A stretch of 64,000 nt of DNA from Sclerotiophoma versabilis (Eukaryota; Ascomycota; Dothideomycetes; Pleosporales; Didymellaceae): assembly GCA_012274445.1 (NCBI GenBank), contig JAAROD010000004.1:3162001-3226000 (forward strand), given 5' to 3'. The notes beneath the pieces were generated by a model. That model did not search any database. It was not told the DNA's origin and worked only from the letters and a program-made list of their open reading frames with translations. The stretch's first letter is position 1, and the number at the start of each line of letters is the position of its first letter. Positions 59,751 to 64,000 of this stretch are shown here, piece by piece. The translations under genes and the position numbers were made by a program.

Positions 59751-61889
59751 TATATAATTATAGATATATAAAGAGTATAGCTTATACTTCTTCTTTTATT
59801 ATTTAGGTCTTAGGTTTTAAAGTCTTCTAGATATCTTGCATGCTAGTAGTAAAGACTTAAACTCTAGAGTCTTTCTTATAGCTCTTCTATATATAGTACT
59901 AGAAGGCTACTACTAATATAGAGTAGTAGTCTAGAAAGGTAAGTACTTTAGTACTTTATATAGCAACTTTATATTACTTTATCTATAGTAATCTTCTCTA
60001 GAAGTTAATAACTTCTTTAATATTCTTTAGCTAGGTCTTCTTTAAGATTATATTATACTTATATATTAATAGGCTAATATAAGCTACTACTTATAGCTGT
60101 TATACGCCTTTAATATTAAGAGTAAATTCTGTAATCTTAAAAATCTTACTTATCTAGTTATTTACTTCTTCTATCTTAATAGAAGTAATTAGTATATATA
60201 GTAAGTATAATAGTCTAGCCTAAGGCTAGTAAAGAATATCTACTTTTTAATAGTTTATACTAAAAAGTAAGTATAAGTTAACTAGATAATCTAGTTAACT
60301 GCATAGATAATATATATCTAGCTAGTACTAAGTACTTAGCTAGTATAAGGTCTAGACTTGCTTAGCTTTTTTAGCTCTCTCTCTTTCTTTTAGTCTAGAC
60401 TCTTATAGTAAGTTTATTCTTTATATAAACTATTTATTTACTAGGTAATAGGTATAGTAACTATTATTAATTATAGTAGTAGCTTATATAGTTAAGTTAA
60501 TAATTATATAAATTATTATAGGTTTTATTATAGCTAGTTAATAGAGTAAAGAATATATAGTTTATATAGGCTTTAGAACTTATTAAAGAGGCTCTAGTAT
60601 ATAACTTTTAGCTAGAGCTAGTCTTTTCTCTTATCTTTAAAAGAAGATATCTCTTTAGTAGGTTAGGCAGAAGTAACTCTAGAAGTTCTAGTAGTTACTT
60701 TCTACTTATCTATATAGAAAGATAAGCTAAGAAGTACTTTCTTCTTATAATTCTATACTATATAGCCTTTATTACTATACTTTAGGTAGGCGCCTATTAC
60801 TCTTCTTTTTTAAAGTTCTTCTTCTATTTTCTAGTACTTTCTCTTCTTTATATAGGGCTAGTAAGCACCTACTATAGGCTGCTAGTCTATTTTATTACTA
60901 TTTTTTTATTAAGGTTTCTAGAGAGTTAAGTTATATATTTAGGTAGAGTAGCTGTTACCTATAATTCTGTCTACAGCCTTAAGGTTCTTCTAGGTTATTC
61001 TAGTACGCTGTATAAACTGTTTATACGTCTTAAGTCTAAGTAGTTAATATCTAGCTTAGGCTCTTAATAGCTTACTATTTAAACTATTCTTAAAATAGTT
61101 AATCTTCTAAGTATAGCTTACTTTATCTAAGGCTACTTCTTATAGCTTTAGGTTAAACTTCTAAATATATAGATTAAAGTTATTCTTACTTTATTTTATT
61201 ATATATAAGTACTTAAGAGCTTTTTTCTTAGTAGTAAAGTTCTTAAAGAACCTATTAAGGTATACTTAGGCCTTATTAAGTATTAGTAGAGTAGTACTAT
61301 TTATAAAGCCTATTATTATTAGAGATAAAGTATTAAATACTTAACTAGTTATATAAGTAATTATATAGTTAACTTAGTCCTTCTTAGTAGAGTATACTAG
61401 CTAGTCTCTATATAGCTTAGCCTATACCTTTATCTTCTATTAAAGATATTATTTATATAATCTCTTATTAAATACTTTTATATTAGGAAGTTTAGGCTTT
61501 TTAGCCTATTAGATAGTAGAATTTTAGTAGTTACTTAAAGAGGTAGAACTAAAGAAAAAGTTTTATCTATATCTTTCTAAGGTTTCTAGATAAGTATTAT
61601 TACTTAGTATTTTTCTAAGTTTATTTATTTAGAATTATAGCTACTTATATAGTTATCTTTCTTACTTACTTACTAGTTTATCTAGGTTAGCTTTTAAGAA
61701 TTATATTATTACTATTAGATTATCTACTAATAGGCTGTATAATAGGTCTTACTATTACTTATATAGATACTATAATTATATCTACTATTTATATATTAGC
61801 TAGCTACTAGGTAGCTATTAATTATAAAGGTTATCTTCTTCTATTATTATATGCTTAGAGGGTTTAGTTAGTTTTAATCTTTCTACTTA

Positions 61890-62079
61890 TATTAAGAGTT
61901 AAAGTAGCCTTTTAATAAGTATATATTTATCTTATACTATAAAAGTAGAAAAATAGAAAAGAAAGAAGAAATTATCTCTTCTTATATAAGATATAGTAAG
62001 ATACTAAGCTTTACTCTATAATTATATATATAGGTTTAGTATATAATCTTATATACTTAGAGCTTAGCCTATTATAATA
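61890..62079 (-). repeat. gypsy-3 5' LTR (190 bp)
   Basis: Pairs with 55128-55317. Confidence 0.85.
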
Positions 62080-62353
62080 TATAGCTACTATACTTACTTC
62101 TTAAATAAAGAATAAGTAACTAGATATAATTAGAAAGGCTTTAAAGTTACTTTAAAAGGCTATATTAGGTATTTAGTAGGCTACTAAGCTACTAATATCT
62201 ATAGAATATAGGTACTCTAAGTTAACTAGGTAATTATAATATATAATATAACCTTTAATAAAGAGCTCTTTTATAGTAGAAATAATTTAAATACTATTCT
62301 AGTATTAAAAGTAACTACTATAATTAAGATACTCTATAAAACTAGTAAGATTA
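62080..62353 (+). pseudogene. copia-3 integrase C-terminal segment
   Basis: Reads YGCRAYAYFLNKE, then KGYIRYLVGYQATNIYRI and VIIIYNITFNKE, the conserved 'GCxAYV...GYLVGYxxxxIYRVW...VxxSRDVxFxE' block of Copia elements. It joins 54885-55127 across gypsy-3. A gypsy-1 copy interrupts it at 62354. Confidence 0.75.
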
Positions 62354-63690
62354 TATTAAAGTTATACTTTTAAGTAAAGCTTATAAGTATAATTTATATT
62401 AGTTTTTAGAAATAAGCGCTAGTATAGAAAGGTCTATATAGGTTAAAGTTATTACCTAGTAAAATACTATAATAATAAAAAGTAATAATAAGTAGTATAG
62501 AGTAGACTATCTAGCTTAAGAGTAAGAGTTAAGATTCTAAAGATAAACTTAATTAACTAAGTTAAATATAAACTATAAGGGTTATATTCCTACTAACTAT
62601 ATACTTACTAGAAGATAATACTTATTAATAAGTAACTAGAGTTAGTTTAATAAAATATATAGTATTACTTATTAATAAGTAATAATATATAATACTTATT
62701 AATAAGTAAGTTATATATATTATACTTATTAATAAGTATATTATATAACTATATAAAAGGGGTTCTTTCTAGCTCTACCTTTAGTTTATAAGTAAGAGCT
62801 ATAGTTAGCTACTTAATTACTATACTACTTTATCTACACAGGATTATAATATAATTCTTTTTCTTCTTTAGGTTTATTCTTAAACTATATAACTAGAATT
62901 TAGGCTTATATAAAACTAAGCTTATCTTTATATCTAGTAACTAGTATATTAAGATATCTTCTTATACCTATAACCTTTAACTTAGTTTAGAAATTTATTA
63001 AGCTAATACTTCTACTAAAGTTCTCTATAACTACTATTTCTTTAAAGGCTATAAGTACTATATTATACTAAATACTATAAAGTATTTAAAGTATACTAAG
63101 TATATAAAGGCTAAAAAGACTTATATTAATATATTATAGAAGTTACTAGATTATACTTATAAAGAGTATAAAAAAAAAGTAGAAGAAGATAAAACCTTAT
63201 TAGTAACTATTATTACGCAGTTATTATAAAATAAGAAGATTCTAAAATAAGCTAAGAATTATACGTAGTAAAAGGCACTATATATAGTAAATAAAATAGC
63301 TAAGTTAAAAGAACTAAATCTTACTAAGAAGATAGATTATTTAGTAGTATTAATAAGTATATATACCTTACCTATAACCTAGGCTACTCTTAGGCTTATT
63401 AAGAAGTCTGTTATAAACTATAGTACTTCTATACTAATTAGTAGTAGTTTATAAAGTATATTAGTAGTTTTTATATATTCTCTAATTCTAGGTAACCTAA
63501 CTACTTAACTAGGTATTAAATACTCTTCTTAGTTCTCTAATAGATTATTATTCTTTTAACTTTCTACCTATTATTACTATTAGCTTAGTAGTAGAAGTCT
63601 TTCTAGATTAGTATTCTTAGGTTAGTAGGTTCTAATAGTAAAATATAGAATACTAGATAGATTTTTATACTATATACCTAAACTATACTA
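62354..63690 (-). mobile_element. gypsy-1 copy, inverted and truncated
   Basis: An inverted 498-bp LTR (62354-62851) is followed by the inverted 3' internal region, with the antisense frame now on the plus strand (about 62870-63370) and the chromodomain and integrase end at about 63400-63690. Similarity to 28380-29208 stops near 63690. It is inserted in copia-3. Confidence 0.82.
62870..63370 (+). pseudogene. Second copy of the gypsy-1 antisense accessory frame
   Basis: Plus-strand reading gives KYLKYTKYIKAKKTYINILQ minus the last residue, then a Lys/Glu-rich coiled-coil-like segment nearly identical to that at 28690-29180. Both copies keep the frame apart from RIP-type stops. Confidence 0.5.
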
Positions 63691-63706
63691 ATAGAGTAGG
63701 GTTAGG

Positions 63707-63777
63707 TTGCCTCTAGAGGCAAAAATAGTAGTTACCCCTAGGGGCAAGGTCTTAGCATTACTTACCTCTAGAGGCAA
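63707..63777. repeat. Three spaced copies of a 16-bp palindrome
   Basis: TTGCCTCTAGAGGCAA at 63707-63722 is a perfect palindrome. TTACCCCTAGGGGCAA (63732-63747) and TTACCTCTAGAGGCAA (63762-63777) are close variants. Starts are 25 and 30 bp apart. They lie immediately outside the RIP block. Confidence 0.85.
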
Positions 63778-64000
63778 GAGGTCTGTGCTAGGATTTGCAA
63801 ACTCTTAACCTACTTACAACTAATCTAATATAGCTTTAATAATAAACTTTTGTCTTTAGAGAAACTACCCTTTCTAAATACTAATTCTAATAAAAGCAAA
63901 ACTATAATAAAGTGTAAAGATAAAGACATCTTAACTAAAATAGGAAAAAGGTAACATACAGCTGTTAAGGAAATTAGGGAGGCAGACTCTATCTACAACC
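63778..64000. other. Right edge of window, unassigned
   Basis: Moderately AT-rich but with normal CA and TG steps. No gene, repeat partner or motif recognised within 220 bp. Confidence 0.5.

Larger units (their letters stand above)
55128..62079 (-). mobile_element. gypsy-3: Ty3/Gypsy element (6952 bp), RIP-inactivated
   Basis: Direct 190-bp LTRs, 55128-55317 and 61890-62079, start TATTAAGAGTTAAAGTAG and end TATTATAATA. The element reads on the minus strand: gag near 61500-60300, reverse transcriptase and RNase H about 59750-58300, integrase about 58000-56900. A purine tract on the minus strand (AAAAAAGAAAAG) touches the 3' LTR at 55318-55332. Flanks are too TA-rich to define the target duplication. 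It lies inside the integrase of copia-3. Confidence 0.85.
36536..62353 (+). mobile_element. copia-3: Ty1/Copia element, RIP-inactivated, split by four later insertions
   Basis: 5' LTR at 36536-36804, then a tRNA-like primer site, then gag-pol in pieces at 37190-37776, 52681-54571, 54885-55127 and 62080-62353. The pieces read in order as gag, protease, GAG-pre-integrase, and the two ends of the integrase, so the element was one unit before copia-2, a solo LTR and gypsy-3 landed in it. An inverted gypsy-1 copy cuts it at 62354 and the rest is not seen. The 5 bp before the LTR are ACTAA. Its gag is related to that of copia-2 by eye, with a related LTR. Confidence 0.78.
34500..63695. repeat. AT-rich RIP block B with nested retroelements
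   Basis: About 29 kb nearly devoid of CpA and TpG and of any long open frame. All parts that can be identified are transposable elements: three Gypsy families, two Copia elements, solo LTRs and a Fot1/pogo fragment. It ends near 63695 where a truncated gypsy-1 copy meets less mutated DNA. Confidence 0.93.

Noticed and set aside
36536..62353. A large Starship-type mobile element carrying the island
   Set aside because: No tyrosine recombinase of the DUF3435 type was found, and the content is explained by nested LTR elements.
34500..63695. CRISPR array or tandem satellite suggested by repeated CTA and TATA strings
   Set aside because: Repetition comes from low-complexity sequence after RIP; no regular repeat-spacer pattern, and the organism is a fungus.

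Overview
The window comes from the nuclear genome of a filamentous ascomycete. Gene style (short GT-AG introns with CTGAC or CTAAC branch sites, a GPI-type GH17 glucanase, a fungal Zn2Cys6 regulator) and two long AT-rich blocks that almost lack CpA and TpG, the mark of repeat-induced point mutation (RIP), point to a plant-associated Dothideomycete, perhaps Pleosporales. The order is inference; no rRNA or other marker gene is present.

Layout. (1) 1-17393 is ordinary gene-rich DNA: a partial NAD(P)-binding epimerase-like gene, an MFS anion/cation symporter with an apparent frameshift, a secreted trypsin, a small hypothetical gene, a five-exon polytopic membrane protein, a 94-residue single-pass membrane protein, a GPI-type GH17 glucanase, a DUF1993 protein, and the 3' fragment of a gene cut by a retroelement LTR. 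(2) 17394-29697 is RIP block A: clustered LTRs in both orientations and one Ty3/Gypsy element (gypsy-1) carrying two 1854-bp Fot1/pogo transposons. (3) 29698-34450 is a GC-normal island of about 4.7 kb with a secreted aspartic protease, a convergent Zn2Cys6 regulator overlapping it by 15 bp, and a mutated MULE transposase abutting the regulator's 5' end. (4) 34450-63695 is RIP block B, a stack of nested retroelements: copia-3 (plus) is split by copia-2 (minus, target duplication ACTAG), which is split by gypsy-2 (plus, target duplication TATAG); copia-3 is also split by a solo gypsy-2 LTR, by gypsy-3 (minus), and by an inverted gypsy-1 copy that runs to about 63690. (5) 63700-64000 returns to less mutated sequence and opens with three copies of a 16-bp palindrome.

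The single-copy genes form no evident metabolic cluster. Secreted or wall-active products (trypsin, GH17, aspartic protease) suit a plant-associated or saprotrophic life. The most notable points are the protease/regulator island between two RIP blocks, the regulator that keeps only the second half of its zinc cluster where a MULE remnant begins, the readable insertion order of the nested elements, and a conserved antisense reading frame in the 3' region of gypsy-1. Element coordinates come from reading repeat ends by eye; element proteins are broken by many RIP-type stops and none is functional.
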